Shown: positions 11,336 through 24,578 of the stretch, piece by piece
How positions within the stretch are numbered: the first letter of the stretch is position 1
How the letters are laid out: every line of letters begins with the position of its first letter
NCBI GenBank assembly: GCA_028095005.1
Contig: CM051460.1
Coordinates: 163,241,461-163,305,460 of the forward strand
DNA length: 64,000 nt
Direction: 5' to 3'
DNA from: Rhynchospora pubera
Lineage: Eukaryota; Streptophyta; Magnoliopsida; Poales; Cyperaceae
Position numbers and translations under genes: made by a program
Notes under the pieces: generated by a model
Databases searched by the model: none
Seen by the model: only the letters and a program-made list of their open reading frames with translations
What the model was told of the DNA's origin: nothing

Positions 11336-12290
11336 ATTCTGGAAAATTTCTGCCAGATGGGAGGGAAGGGATGGAAACAGAGATAATGGAGGAGTAATTA
11401 GCGTTGATGGGATGATGTGTTTACTCATTAATTACATGTTTTTTTATTAATGATGCAAATTTTTCAGGAATAATGAGACAATGAACCCCCCCCCCCCCCC
11501 CGTTATTAATTTATCGCGTTAAAATCGCGTGTGTAAACACGCAGCGCGACCATCTAATCTGCGCTGCCAACTATGCAAAATACTCATTTTGCATATAATT
11601 ATTATTTTGTCAATGTATTCCTTTCAAGCTGTCATTTCTCTGGAAACTGTCCCGCCTTTAATTTTTCTTTTAAAATACAAATACTGCGTAACCGGATCAT
11701 AAATTCAAATAAAATTGGTCATAGTTTTCTCTAGAAACCTTTATTTATTTTATTATACGAAAATATATGTATGTATGTATCAGAAAAGCGATAGAAGATT
11801 ATTTGCTGGTATTAAGGAATGTTGACTATTGACCTTGACCATATTTTCCTTTTTTTAATTATAATGTGCCCGAACAGCCGATAGGGCGCTTTTTTTCCCT
11901 TTCTTTTGTCGGGGAAAAAAAAAATATATTTCATGGCAATGGGCCAGGTTTGAAGCTTTGAATGCACTTGTGCTTGTCACTTTAATTCTACGACGCTGAT
12001 TAAATTCCATTAACCTTATACTTCAAAATAAATAAATCTGACGAGCTTTATTCGAACTGGCTCGTAAAAATATTGGCGTCGTAACTACTAGATTGTTCTT
12101 CTTATTTCGTTTTGAAACAATAATGCATATTGAAATAAAATTAAAATTTTGCTTTCTTCAGTTATATAGAAAATTTCTATAATTCTGTGCAATCTAAAAA
12201 AGTAATAACAAATTGATAGGTTATGGGACATGATCGTCAATTAAAGACAATATTAGTTGGATCTAACATCAAAATAAAGCATAATGTATT
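11336..12290. other. AT-rich intergenic DNA with a 16-C homopolymer
   Basis: No gene is visible. A run of 16 cytosines occupies 11,486-11,501, and a short TATG repeat lies near 11,766. Nothing else could be supported. Confidence 0.6.
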
Positions 12291-12449
12291 CATATTTCAT
12301 GCAATTGAAAGTTAGGCTAAACTGAAGTGGTTAAGTGATTTTACATATTATGCTTGATATAATTTGTAAAACCGATGACCAAAATAATATGAGACATGAG
12401 TTTATCCTACCTACTATATTCATAAGATATGTATAAATTTAAATGTTGC

Positions 12450-12765
12450 ATCATGATCCATTATGCATCAAAGTTTTATCTGTATATATTTTTACAAATT
12501 GACAAATTTAATTTAACTAATTCAATATATATATTGAAACTTCATGACAAACTTTATATTTAAAGAAATTATTTTTTTTTCTAAACTTACTGTTTTTTGT
12601 TTTTGTTTTTGTTTTTCTATTTGATTGTATTGTAAATCGGCAAGCTTTAAAATTCTGAAAAAAAATAGTATCATTTTTTTTTAAAAAAAAAGTAAAATTA
12701 TGTTTGCTATGAGATTCAATATATAGATTTGATTAGATAAATTAAATCTGTCAATAATTCAATAT
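12450..12765. mobile_element. Degenerate hairpin MITE related to 61.7 kb copy
   Basis: The left arm has ACAAATTGACAAATTTAATTTAAC and the right arm has AGATAAATTAAATCTGTCAAT, which are inverted relative to each other. Words such as TTTGCTATGAGATT and the A/T tract in the middle match the better preserved element at 61,698-62,092. The ends are too diverged to place, and no target duplication was found. Confidence 0.45.
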
Positions 12766-12948
12766 AAAATAGATCAGACGAATGAGATTTAAAAAAAAAC
12801 ATAATATATCATAGAACACCATAAACTTTCTCAGAACATGTAAAAATTATCCAAAACCACTTATGATTAATTCTAGAATCTAATTGCATAGACCCTACTA
12901 TATAGATGGATGGTAAGAATTTGGCAATTTGCGTGTCGATTTTCTATG

Positions 12949-13748
12949 AGGTACCAAATCGGGGTGATAAGGATCATCCCCGATATTCCTCATCCTCATC
13001 ATCCCCACGCGTTTTCTCTATTTTTGGCTCTACGCGTTTTCTATTTCTGAAAATTACTCTGTTTCCCTCCCTGCCGTGTACGCTCGTCCCAGCCCTCCCA
13101 CGTACGCTCCCCTGCAACGTACGCTCGTCCCCCTCCCACCCTCCCGCGTACGCTCCCCAACCCCTACCCTTCCACGTACGCCCCCCTCCCCCCCCCACCC
13201 TCTGATAATATCATACTCTCACACACACAATATATATTGATTATAAATGTTGAGGTTAACATATTTAACTGTTGAAGTTAATATATATGCCAACTTCAAC
13301 AATTTAAATTGCTCACTTCCAATATTACCTTCAACATTTAAATATGCCAAGTTCAACAATTATATATATTAACTTCAACAGTTATATATATTAACTTCAA
13401 CAGTTACATATATAACATATTACTTGCATATATAACTTCAATATATAACTTCAGCAGTTACACATATTAACTTCAACAGTTATATATATTAACTTCAACA
13501 GTTACATATATAACATATTACTTACATATATAACTTCAATAACTACATATATAACTTCAGCAGTTACACATATTAACTTCAACAGTTATATATATTAACT
13601 TCAACAGTTACATATATAACATATTACTTGCATATATAACTTCAATAACTACATATATAACTTCAGCAGTTACACATATTAACTTCAATAGTTATATATA
13701 TTAACTTCAACAGTTATATATATTAACTTCAACAGTTACATATATAAC
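12949..13748. repeat. GC-rich inverted end plus left half of a minisatellite
   Basis: GGTACC at 12,951 is followed by AGGATCATCCCCGATATTCC and CATCCTCATCATCCCCACGCG, then a C-rich tract with repeated TACGCTCSTCCC words up to 13,205. From about 13,230 an AT-rich array takes over, with units containing TTAACTTCAACAGTTATATATA. The array breaks at 13,748, where the Athila composite begins. A reverse-complement version of the GC-rich part lies at 38,975-39,232, so the two ends bound one older repeat. Confidence 0.65.
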
Positions 13749-15381
13749 TGATGAAGGAATTTTAACCTAGGGTATCAAATAAATTTATAACCTAGAGCTA
13801 ACCTCACTAGTCGTTTTACTTAAGCTTTAGGGTCGAACCCAAGGGACGGTACAACTGATTACTAGGCTTTACTTCCTCACGAAAGATAGACAATTAATTT
13901 TTGGAGTTTTATGATTTTAAAAGACAATTATTTAAAGTGCAATTAAATAAATTATTTTTGGTATTTTCTGGACTAAAAATAAATACAAATAATGTCCTAG
14001 GAATTTGTGTTCGATTAGTTTAGCTCCAAAGCACCTTTTTCTACAATTTTTACCGAGACAGAGGCATATTTCGGACCGAAATGTATGGATTTCGGACCGA
14101 AATCCATACAGTTTCTGTCCAAAACTTACTTTAGAACTCTTGTTTCAACTTGATATCTTTACACAATGTTATGTGAAGGCTACTGACGACCAGACCTAAG
14201 TCCTAACCTCAGCTGTCGCGATTTCGATTCTGACTTGACTTGGAACTCGGTTTTTGCCACATAAACAACTAAACCTATACTTTCGTTCTGATTTAGCTAT
14301 TTAAGTATGTTTAGTTGGATTTCTAGAGGTATTTAAAGTCCTATTGGATCAGTAAAAGTTACACCTTTCGGTCGCGAACTAACCTCCTCTTTCGAGCGAT
14401 TGGCTTACCTCAAGTGCTTAAATAACTAATTATTTGTTCTAGTTTAATGTCCTAATGATGCTGCAGTTCATCAATAGGTAAACAGTCAAACAAACAATTA
14501 AATTAACCAAGCAAGATATAATTCTCAACAAAACATATCACATATCATAATATAAAGCAATCAAGTCATCACAAAATACTAAACTAATCTACTAACTACT
14601 ACTAAGACATCATTAATTATCCTAACATGCAAGAAAAATAAGATACAAACTCCATCAAATCAAAATATCAAGAGAAAAGGAACGAATAAACCAAATATCG
14701 CTTCTAACTCAAGATATCGAACGTGGTTGGATCGGTTCTACAGCTGTCGCGTCCAGAATCGCTCCAAAGTTGCTGCCATGGACGTGATCCGCTGCGAGAG
14801 GTGGAATCCCACGCCTTTCGGCGTGAGAACGGTGGTGGAAAAGGTGGAAATTATTGTATGGAAGGTGGGATGCGTCTTTGGTCGAAATTTGTACTTAAAA
14901 ACACCTAAGGAAAGACCAGGAGGCGGCTAGGGCAAGAGGGGATCCTTCCTTCTTTGAAAATGACCAAAAATCACTTTCCATAAAAGAAATTTCGGACCGA
15001 AATCTGAAAATTTCGGTCCGAAATGTATAAATTTCGGTTCAAAATGTATAAATTTCGGACCAAAATTCCAGAATCGAGCATTGATAGTATTTTGACCATA
15101 ATTTCTTCATCCGGACTCCGATTGAGGTGATTCAAAAATCGTTGGAAAGCTTAGGATGAGCTCTACAATGCTATGGACTCCTTTCAATCATTTTATTCTT
15201 CAAAATCCACCCTTTTATGCTATTATTGTATTCAATCCACCAAGTTCCTACAAAACAAGTTAAATTCCACGGCAGTGTCCAATCTTGCAAAATATATGCA
15301 AAAGTGCAGTGAATATCATTGGTTTGGGTAGTATTTTGGTGCCAAGTATGGTAAAAATATATATATAAATAAGAGATATCA
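13749..15381 (-). repeat. LTR, subfamily C (outer left), full length
   Basis: This LTR is 1,633 bp. On the minus strand it starts TGATATCTCTTATTTATA and ends ATTCCTTCATCA. It carries TCGGWCCGA palindromes in the U3-like part (about 14,988-15,066, two intact and two decayed units) and in the U5-like part (14,068-14,101, two units). It is followed at 15,382 by the polypurine tract, so on the minus strand it is the 3' LTR. Confidence 0.9.
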
Positions 15382-16561
15382 AATCCTCCCAAACTTAAAC
15401 ATTTGTTTGTCCTCAAACAATATCCTAAGTTTAAAGGAATTGACCATAATTAGACTTACAATCAAATTATCTCAAACCAAACAATGCCATGAAAAATTGA
15501 TCATTCAAGTTTATTCAAAAATTTCACACAATAAATTAAAGCATGCTCAAAAATTTATTTCAAGGACATGGGTTTAGTTTTCTTTCAAATTGAATTTGTG
15601 CATTTATTAGCACTAATGAATTTCATTTTTCAAGTCAAGAATCCTAGCTTCTCTTTGTCAAAACAATTGCAAACTCAATTTTATTTGCCCGTTCTTTTCC
15701 ATGTCTCGCAAAAATTTGTAAAGAAATTTTATCAAATTCGAAAATTTCATAATGAATCCTTCTCAAAGCAATTTTATTTTCACCAATTTAAATTGTGCAA
15801 GTCGAGTCGTGGGGCTTTGCACCCTAGAGGATTTAATGCAAGTCATTGACCTTAAAAATGCTACTGGCACATATCGCACCAGGGAGGTCGGTCCGGTTTT
15901 TACGCATTTTTCGCTACAGACCACTACGGACTTGAACATTTCTTTTTTTTTCTTTTTATATGTTAAGTTCCTTAAGCCTCCAATATTTGTGGTTGAGTTG
16001 GTGGAAAAAGGTCTCGATGCATCCTCGTTTTCACAACTATTTAGATTTTTGTCAATTTAGAATTTTGCTCGTTGGTGATTCAAGCATTCAAACACACATC
16101 CAGATTCATCTTATAATTTTCAAAGTTCATAAAATTTCTTTGTAAACAAAAGTTTGTAAGATACAAAATCGTTCACTCGACAAAAACTTGTGAGATTTGA
16201 CTTAGATAATTTTGACAATTTTCAAGCATCCAAATTCAGGTTCTTAACTCTAAAACTAATTTCCAACTCGGTCTATTGGTGCACAAATCAATTTAAAACT
16301 TTTTAAACATCAAAAGTCCTTGAGAAAAATTTTCAAAATGCTTTTTAAAATTCAAACAGTGTGAAACAGTGAGTAATTTTTATCAATTGAAACAAAACAA
16401 AGATCAAGCATGCATCAAAAATTAATTTCTAAATTTTCAAACAAAGTTTTCTCAAAATTCAACATTCCAAAGACAAATTTCGAACCGAAATAGTCACATT
16501 TCGGACCGAAAAAAGGAGAAAATTGTTTAAAAATCTCATGAAATAGAGACGAATTATCACA
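15382..16561 (-). other. C element polypurine tract and 3' noncoding region
   Basis: The minus strand reads GTTTAAGTTTGGGAGGATT directly before the LTR (15,382-15,400), a polypurine tract. Upstream of it (to the right) runs about 1.1 kb of the element's 3' noncoding region, including the ends of the conserved block (about 15,796-16,045) with its centre replaced by other sequence. One decayed and one intact palindrome (16,480-16,510) follow. It breaks at 16,563 into an oppositely oriented LTR. Confidence 0.8.
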
Positions 16562-16563
16562 AA

Positions 16564-17582
16564 AAGGCGTGGGATTCCATCTCTTGCAGCGGAGCACGAC
16601 CATGGCAGCAACCTTGGAGCGATTCTGGACGCGACGGCGGTAGAACCGATCCAACCACGACTTCGGACGATCGATATCTCGATAGAAGCGATATTTGGTT
16701 TATTCCTTCCTTTTCTCTTGATATTTTGATCACATGGAGTTTGTATCTTACTTTGTTTACATGTTAGGCTAGTTTCTTATGTCTTAGGGCTAAGTAGTAA
16801 TTTAGTTTAGTATTTTGTGATGACTTGATGGATTGATTGCTATGTTATGTGATTTATTATGTTGAAAATTATTGATATGCTTAGTTATGTTATTTGTTTG
16901 CTTGATGTTTACCTATGGATGAATCGCGACGTCTTTAGGACATTAAACTAGACTAAACACATGATTGATTAAATAATTGAGGTAAGCCAAACGCTCGAAA
17001 GAGGAGGTTAACTTGACAACCGAAAGGTGTAGTTTCTAAACGATCTGAAAGGACTTAGATACCTCTAGAAATCCAACATGATAACCTTAAGTGACTAATA
17101 TCCGACACGAAAGTATAGGTTTAGTCATTTACGTGGAGAAAACCGAGTTCCAAACCAATTTCCAAAACCAAAATTGCGACAGCTGAGGTTAGGATTTAGG
17201 TCTGGTCGACAAGTATCCTTCACATAGTGTTGTATAAAATCAGCAAGTCAAAGCAGAAAGTTTAAAGTATATTTTGGCACGACTTATATAGAATTTCGGT
17301 CCGAAATTACCTTCTTCCTTGGTGAAAACTTTGGGCAGAAGTACTTTAAAGCTAAACTAAATGAATACAAAGTCCTGGGATATTATTTGCATCTGTTTTA
17401 GTTCATAAAATACCAAAAATATTTATTTACTTGCACCTTTAGATTTAATCAACTAAAATCCATAAAAATTGTTTGTCTAGCTTTCGTGAGGAGGTAAAGT
17501 CTGGCATTCATTAATCCGTCCCTTGGGTTCGACCCTAAAGCTGTACTTCAAAAGACTAGTGAGGTTAGCTCTAGGTTATAAA
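16564..17582 (+). repeat. LTR fragment, subfamily C, opposite orientation
   Basis: About 1.0 kb matching the R-U5 part of LTR C in plus orientation. It starts within GGCGTGGGATTCCA and stops at AGGTTATAAA, short of the usual CTTCATCA end. One intact palindrome lies near 17,293-17,308. It abuts another C LTR, so two LTRs meet tail to tail. Confidence 0.8.
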
Positions 17583-17591
17583 ACTTCAATT

Positions 17592-19218
17592 TGATGAAGG
17601 CATTTTGAACCTAGGATATCAAATAAATTTATAACCTAGAGCTAACTTCACTAGTCGTTTTAGTTAAGCTTTAGGGTCGAACCCAAGGGACGGTACAACT
17701 GATTACTAGACTTTACTTCCTCACGAAAGCTAGACAATTAATTTTTGGAGTTTTATGATTTAAAAAGACAATTATCTAAAGTGCAATTAAATAAATTATT
17801 TTTGGTATTTTCTGGACTCTAAATAAATGCAAATAATATCCTAGGAATTTGTGTTCAATTAGTTTAGCTCCAAAGTACCTTTGCCTACAATTTTCACCGA
17901 GACATAAGCATATTTCGGACCGAAATGTATGGATTTCGGACCGAAATCCATACTGTTTCTGTCCAAAACATACTTTAGACCTCTTGTTTCAACTTGATAT
18001 CTTTACACAATGTTATGTGAAGGCTACTGACGACCAGACCTAAGTCCTAACCTCAGCTGTCGCGATTTCGGTTCTGACTTGACTTGGAACTCGGTTTTTG
18101 CCACATAAACAACTAAACCTATACTTTCGTTCTGATTTAGCTATTTAAGTATGTTTAGTTGGATTTCTAGAGGTATTTAAAGTCCTGTCGGATCAGTAAA
18201 AGTTACACCTTTCGGTCGCAAACTAACCTCCTCTTTCGAGCGATTGGCTTACCTCAAGTGCTTAAATAACTAATTATTTGTTCTAGTTTAATGTCCTAAT
18301 GGTGCTGCAGTTCATCAATAGGTAAACAGTCAAACAAACAATAAAATTAACCAAGTAAGATATAATTCTCAACAAAACATATCACATATCATAATATAAA
18401 GCAATCAAGTCATCACAAAATACTAAACTAATCTACTAACTACTACTAAGACATCATTAATTACCCTAACATGCAAGAAAAATAAGATACAAACTCCATC
18501 AAATCAAAATATCAAGAGAAAAGGAACGAATAAACCAAATATCGCTTCTAACTCAAGATATCGATCGTCCGAAGTCGTGGTTGGATCGGTTCTACCGCTG
18601 TCGCGTCCAGAATCGCTCCAAAATTGCTGCCATGGTTGTGCTCCGCTGCGAGAGGTGGAATCCCATGCCTTTCGGCGTGAGAACGGTGGTGGAAAAGGGT
18701 GGAAATTATTGTATGGAAGGTGGCATGCGTCCCTGGTCGAAATTCGTGCTTAAAAACACCTAGGGAAAGACCAAGAGGCGGCTAGGGCAAGAGAGGATCC
18801 TTCCTTCTTTGAAAATTACCAAAAATCACTTTCCATAAAAGAAATTTCGGACCGAAATCTGGAAATTTCGGTCCGAAATGTATAAATTTCGGACCAAAAT
18901 TCCAGAATCGAGCATTGATAGTATTTTGACCATAATTTCTTCATCCGGACTCCGATTGAGGTGATTCAAAGATCGTTGGAAAGCTTAGGATGAGCTCTAC
19001 AATGCTATGGACTCCTTTCAATCATTTTATTCTTTAAAATCCACCCTTTTATGCTATTATTGTATTCAATCCACCAAGTTCCTACAAAACAAGTCAAATT
19101 CCACGGCAGTGTCCAATCTTGCAAAATATAATGCAAAAGTGCAGTGAATATCATTGGTTTGGGTAGTATTTTGGTGCCAAGTATGGTAAAAATATATATA
19201 TATAAATAAGAGATATCA
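17592..19218 (-). repeat. LTR, subfamily C, second full copy
   Basis: 1,627 bp, with the same termini as the copy at 13,749-15,381 and a polypurine tract beyond 19,218. Palindrome pairs lie at 17,913-17,947 (U5) and 18,840-18,900 (U3, three units against four in the left copy). Confidence 0.9.
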
Positions 19219-19521
19219 AATCCTCCCAAACTTAAACATTTGTTTGTCCTCAAACAATATCCTAAGTTTAAAGGAATTGACCATAATTAGACTTACAATC
19301 AAATTATCTCAAACCAAACAATGCCATGAAAAATTGATCATTCAAGTTTATTCAAAAATTTCACACAATAAATTAAAGCATGCTCAAAAATTTATTTCAA
19401 GGACATGGGTTTAGTTTTCTTTCAAATTGAATTTGTGCATTTATTAGCCCTAATGAATTTCATTTTTCAAGTCAAGAATCCTAGCTTCTCTTTGTCAAAA
19501 CAATTGCAAACAATTGAATTT
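19219..19521 (-). other. C element polypurine tract and truncated 3' region
   Basis: Polypurine tract plus about 300 bp of 3' noncoding sequence nearly identical to 15,382-15,680. It breaks at 19,521, where the large inverted-repeat arm begins. Confidence 0.75.
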
Positions 19522-20001
19522 GTCAGAACCGAAATCGCGACAGCTGAGGTTAGGACTTAGGTCTGGTCGTCCAGTAGCCTTCACATAACATTGTGTAAAG
19601 ATATCAAGTTGAAACAAGAGGTCTAAAGTAAGTTTTGTACAGAAACTGTATGGATTTCGGTCCGAAATCCATACATTTCGGTTCGAAATATGCCTCTGTC
19701 TCGGTAAAAATTGTAGAAAAAGGTGCTTTGGAGCTAAACTAATTGAACACAAATTCCTAGGACATTATTTGTATTTATTTTTAGTCCAGAAAATACCAAA
19801 AATAATTTATTTAATTGCACTTTAAATAATTGTCTTTTAATATCATAAAACTCCAAAAATTAATTGTCTAGCTTTCGTGAGGAAGTAAAGCCTAGTAATC
19901 AGTTGTACCGTCCCTTGGGTTCGACCCTAAAGCTTAACTAAAACGACTAGTGAGGTTAGCTCTAGGTTATAAATTTATTTGATACCCTAGGTTAAAATTC
20001 C

Positions 20002-20830
20002 AACTCTAAAACTAATTTCCGAACAATGTGAAACAGTGAGCAACTTCATCAATTTTAACCAAGACAGAGATCAAGCATGCATCCAAAATTAATTTTCTGA
20101 TTTTTCAGCATTCAAAATGGAGCAAAACAGTGCAAATAGCAAAAATTTCGGACAAAAATATTGCATATTTAGCAATTTTTACTCTTTATCCCCCCTCCAA
20201 ACTGAACAAAGCACTGTCCCAGTGCTAAACATTCACAGAATAAGTAAAAAGAGTAAAAATGGAAGCGTACCAATTCATGATTACGGAAAAATCGTGCTGT
20301 CCATCACAAATTTCGGACCAAAATCCACAAATTTTGGACCGAAATTTTCACTTTAAATCAAAGAATTTTGATCTCTGTCGCTCGAATCGTCACGAAATTT
20401 TTTCAGCATGTCCACATAGAGGTCCTTCAAGTTTGTTGTGGAGAAAATTTGAGTTTCGACGCTAGAATTTCAAAATGTGGCGGTGAGACATCCAATTGAG
20501 CAGCGGTGAGGCGTGCAAAACCTTCGCTGGAGCTTGTGAAAACCGTGTTGGAGCGTGTGAACATCGTGGCTTGTTTTCTTGTGGCATGCAACTCACATGA
20601 GGTCGTGCGTGGATCGTGAACCTTTTTGTTCTCTGAATCGTGGTGCTCTAGCGCGAGTCACAAGTAGGACATCCACAATCAAACAAAACCTGCATTTCCA
20701 ACAATAAAATCCAAACCAACCATGAGTTTTTTTTTATAATAATAATTATAATAATAATAATAATAATAATAAATGAAAGATACAATATCTAGTCTCTCGT
20801 TACTAAAATAAATTCTAATATCAACACCGT
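20002..20830 (-). other. B-type leader fused to 3' region, gag-pol missing
   Basis: Reading the minus strand from the PBS, a short leader with a TTA/ATT microsatellite (about 20,730-20,771) runs straight into 3' noncoding sequence (the CGCTAGAGCAC stem region, then a G-tract and a decayed palindrome). The whole gag-pol region is absent. It ends at 20,001 in a join to an LTR C fragment, and the same join is seen at 37,114. Confidence 0.7.
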
Positions 20831-20847
20831 CCCCGGCAACGGCGCCA
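20831..20847 (-). promoter_or_regulatory. Primer binding site, tRNA-Asp type
   Basis: The minus strand reads TGGCGCCGTTGCCGGGG, three bases after the LTR end. It is complementary to the 3' end of plant tRNA-Asp, the primer typical of Athila-lineage elements. Confidence 0.88.
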
Positions 20848-20850
20848 ATT

Positions 20851-22471
20851 TGATGAAGGATTTAAAACCTAGGTCAAATGAATTTATAACCTTGTTCTAC
20901 CTTACTAATCGTTCTGGTAAAGCTAAGGGTCGAACCCAAGAGACGGTAATAAGAGTACCGGACTTAATTTTTCTTAAAAGCTAGACAATAGAAATTATGG
21001 TGAATAAACTTAAAAGAGTCTACTGAATAATAATCAAGAACTATAAAATAATTATAAAATAATTTGAGGTTTGATTTTGTGTTATTAGATGTTCGAATAA
21101 ATGCAAGAGATGTCCTAGGGGTTTAGTGTTCAATTAATTTGGCTCTAAAACACCTAAGTCTTCGATTGTGGTCTAGACAGAGGCAAAATTTCGGTCCGAA
21201 ATATAAGGATTTCGGTCCGAAATTCTTACTATTTTGGACTGAAATTGTTTTAGAATGAATATTTCGACTTGATATCTCTAGACAATGTTATGTAAAGGGT
21301 ACTTAACAACCAGACCTAAGTTATAATCTCAGTTTTCACGATTTCGATTTTAACTTGGTTTGGAACTTGGTTTTCGCCTCGTAAACAATCAACGTGTACT
21401 TTCGTCCTAAACTGATTGTTTAAGTGAGTTAAGTGAGGGTTCTAGAAATATTTAAGGTCCTGTCAGATCAATAAAAGGTGCACCTATCGGTCGCATCTAA
21501 CCTCCTCTTTCGAGCGTTGGTTTATTTCATGTACTTAACTATTCAATTAATTGATTTTGACTAATGCCCTAACGGTGCTGCAGACATCAATAGGTAGACA
21601 ATAAAACAATTAATCAACCTAACTAAGCAAGAGATCAATCTCAACAAAACTCATCACATAACATAGCATAAATGATCAAGTCATAATATTTCACCAAATT
21701 TATCTACTAGCTATCCCTAGAACATCATAATAAAGTCTAGCCTAACATGTTTATAACTGAAACAATAAATATCATGCAAATAAGTACGATACAAGCCATA
21801 AAACAACGAAGCATAAGCATAAAAGAGTAAACCGAATATCCGATGCGAATATCGCTGTCCCAAGGCTAAGGAATCGATGAGAGAAACTATGGACGTGCTG
21901 CCGCCTTGTCCAACTTCTGACCTAATCCCCCAATCCCGTGAAAAGAGCCAAGAACACAAGTACAAAATATGGAAAATAATCTAGCCCGAATAATGGATGC
22001 CTTCTGGTCAAGAAAGACGCATTTAAATACCCAGGAAAAATCCCCCAGGCGGCTAGGGCAAGAGAGAGGTTTCCTTCTTTTCGAACTGCCATAAAAAAAA
22101 CTTTCCATACATGGAATTTCGGACCGAAATTTCAGAATTTCGGACCGAAATTCTGCTAGTCTGGGCTGATAACTGGAGTCTGAGCATTCATGTGAGATCC
22201 AGGCTTGGCATGGTGCTTTGTAGGCCTTCTCTAGTCTATTTCATGCGTCTGTGGGCCAGGAATGAGACGTCTGGCAGTGACCTAAGCTCCAATTCGTCTT
22301 GTTTGCGTGTCTAGTCTTCAATCTTCACGAGAATTCTACAAAAGAACAAAGAAGCGGCGGCAGTACCAAATATCCTGAAAGTCACAGTTAATTATGAGAC
22401 AATTTATATTGGTTTGAGTGTTATTTTGGTGCTAAGTATGGTCAAAATACGCATATAAAAATGAGATATCA
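20851..22471 (-). repeat. LTR, subfamily B, full copy (left arm)
   Basis: 1,621 bp. On the minus strand it starts TGATATCTCATTTTTATATG and ends AAATCCTTCATCA. It is flanked by the PBS on one side and the PPT on the other. Palindrome pairs lie at 21,187-21,225 (U5) and 22,114-22,152 (U3). Confidence 0.9.
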
Positions 22472-23428
22472 AATCCTCCCAAACTTAAATCTTTGTTTGT
22501 CCTCAAACAAAATCCTAAGCTTAAAAGAATTGACTATACTTAGACCTAGGATGAAATCATCTCAAACCGATTAATGAAAAATTAATTGAATTTTCTTAAC
22601 GTTTCACACAAGTTTGAACAATTCAAGCAAATCAATAATTTCAAATCAAGGGCAAGGGTTTAATTTTCTTTTCGATTGAATTTGTGCATCTCTTAGTCCT
22701 AATGAATTTCATTTTTTTAAAATCAAAATCCCTAGCTTCTCCTTATCAAAATAATTGCAAACTCAATTTCTTTCGTCCGTTCTTTTTCACATCTTGCATA
22801 GATTTGTAAAGGCAATTAATCAAAGTTGAAAATTTTATAATGAACCCTTCTCAATTGAATTTATTTTTCACCAATTTACATTGTGCAAGTCGAGTCGTGG
22901 GGCTTTACACCCTAGAGGATATAATGCGGTGTCATTGGCCTTAAATTTGCTACTAGCACATGTCGCGCTAGGGAGGTTGGACGGGTGTTGCTCGACTATG
23001 GCCACGGTACACTTGGGCCATAATACTCAACAACTCCTTTGCCAATGCTTTCGCACCAGGTCCGATACCCTCCAATTTATGGTTAAGTTGGTGGAAGAAG
23101 GCCTCGGTGCATCCTCGTTTTCACAACTATTTAAATTTTTGTCAATTTAGAATTTTGCTCGTTGATGATTCAAGCATTTAAAGAACACATTCTAGGGTCA
23201 TCTTATAATTTTCAAAGTTCATAAAATCCTTTTTGAACAAATATTTGCAAGATATAAAATCGTTCACTCGACAAAAACTTGTGAATTTTGACTTAGATCA
23301 TTTTGACAAACTCCAAGCATCCAAAATCAGGTTCTCAATTCTCAAACTAATTTTCAATTCGTTCTATTGGTGCCCAAATCAACTTGAAGCATTTTAAACA
23401 TCAATAGTCCTTGAGAAAAAATTTCAAA
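22472..23428 (-). other. B-type polypurine tract and 3' noncoding region
   Basis: Minus-strand AAGTTTGGGAGGATT precedes the LTR. The region includes the conserved block at about 22,877-23,134. It ends abruptly at 23,428 against a truncated B LTR. Confidence 0.75.
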
Positions 23429-24546
23429 TTTTCACGATTTCGATTTTAACTTGGTTTGGAACTTGGTTTTCGCCTCGTAAACAATCAACGTGTACTTTCG
23501 TCCTAAACTGATTGTTTAAGTGAGTTAAGTGAGGGTTCTAGAAATATTTAAGGTCCTGTCAGATCAATAAAAGGTGCACCTATCGGTCGCATCTAACCTC
23601 CTCTTTCGAGCGTTGGTTTATTTCATGTACTTAACTATTCAATTAATTGATTTTGACTAATGCCCTAATGGTGCTGCAGACATCAATAGGTAGACAATAA
23701 AACAATTAATCAACCTAACTAAGCAAGAGATCAATCTCAACAAAACTCATCACATAACATAGCATAAATGATCAAGTCATAATATTTCACCAAATTTATC
23801 TACTAGCTATCCCTAGAACATCATAATAAAGTCTAGCCTAACATGTTTATAACTGAAACAATAAATATCATGCAAATAAGTACGATACAAGCCATAAAAC
23901 AACGAAGCAAAAGCATAAAAGAGTAAACCGAATATCTGATGCGAATATCGCTGTCCCAAGGCTAAGGAATCGATGAGAGAAACTCTGGACGTGCTGCCGC
24001 CTTGTCCAACTTCTGACCTAATCCCCCAATCCCGTGAAAAGAACCAAGAACACAAGTACAAAATATGGAAAATAATCTAGCCCGAATAATGGATGCCTTC
24101 TGGTCAAGAAAGACGCATTTAAATACCCTGGAAAAATCCCCCAGGCGGCTAGGGCAAGAGAGAGGTTTCCTTCTTTTCGAACTGCCATAAAAAAAACTTT
24201 CCATACATGGAATTTCGGACCGAAATTCTGCTAGTCTGGGCTGATAACTGGAGTCTGAGCATTCATGTGAGATCCAGGCTTGGCATGGTGCTTTGTAGGC
24301 CTTCTCTAGTCCATTTCATGCGTCTGTGGGCCAGGAATGAGACGTCTGGCAGTGACCTAAGCTCCAATTCGTCTTGTTTGCGTGTCTAGTCTTCAATCTT
24401 CACGAGAATTCTACAAAAGAACAAAGAAGCGGCGGCAGTACCAAATATCCTGAAAGTCACAGTTAATTATGAGACAATTTATATTGGTTTGAGTGTTATT
24501 TTGGTGCTAAGTATGGTCAAAATACGCATATAAAAATGAGATATCA
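23429..24546 (-). repeat. Truncated LTR, subfamily B
   Basis: About 1.12 kb of LTR B on the minus strand. The U3 start is intact at 24,546 but roughly the last 480 bp are missing. Its U3 site has one palindrome (about 24,208-24,226) where other B LTRs have two. A polypurine tract follows at 24,547-24,563. Confidence 0.82.
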
Positions 24547-24578
24547 AATCCCCCCAAACTTAAATCTTTGTTTGTCCT

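Larger units (their letters stand above)
19522..23428. repeat. Left arm of a 3.9-kb inverted repeat
   Basis: 19,522-23,428 is the reverse complement of 33,698-37,593 with only scattered differences. Position pairs sum to about 57,115-57,126 throughout, so indels are few. Each arm holds, in the same order, a 480-bp LTR C fragment, a B-type 3' noncoding piece and leader, PBS, a full B LTR, PPT and about 950 bp of 3' noncoding region. The arms are separated by about 10.3 kb. Confidence 0.85.

Noticed and set aside
14005..14199. Small repeated ORF (MCSISLAPK..), also near 17,849, 19,495 and 37,363
   Set aside because: It lies in the U5 part of LTR C in antisense and recurs only because the LTR recurs.
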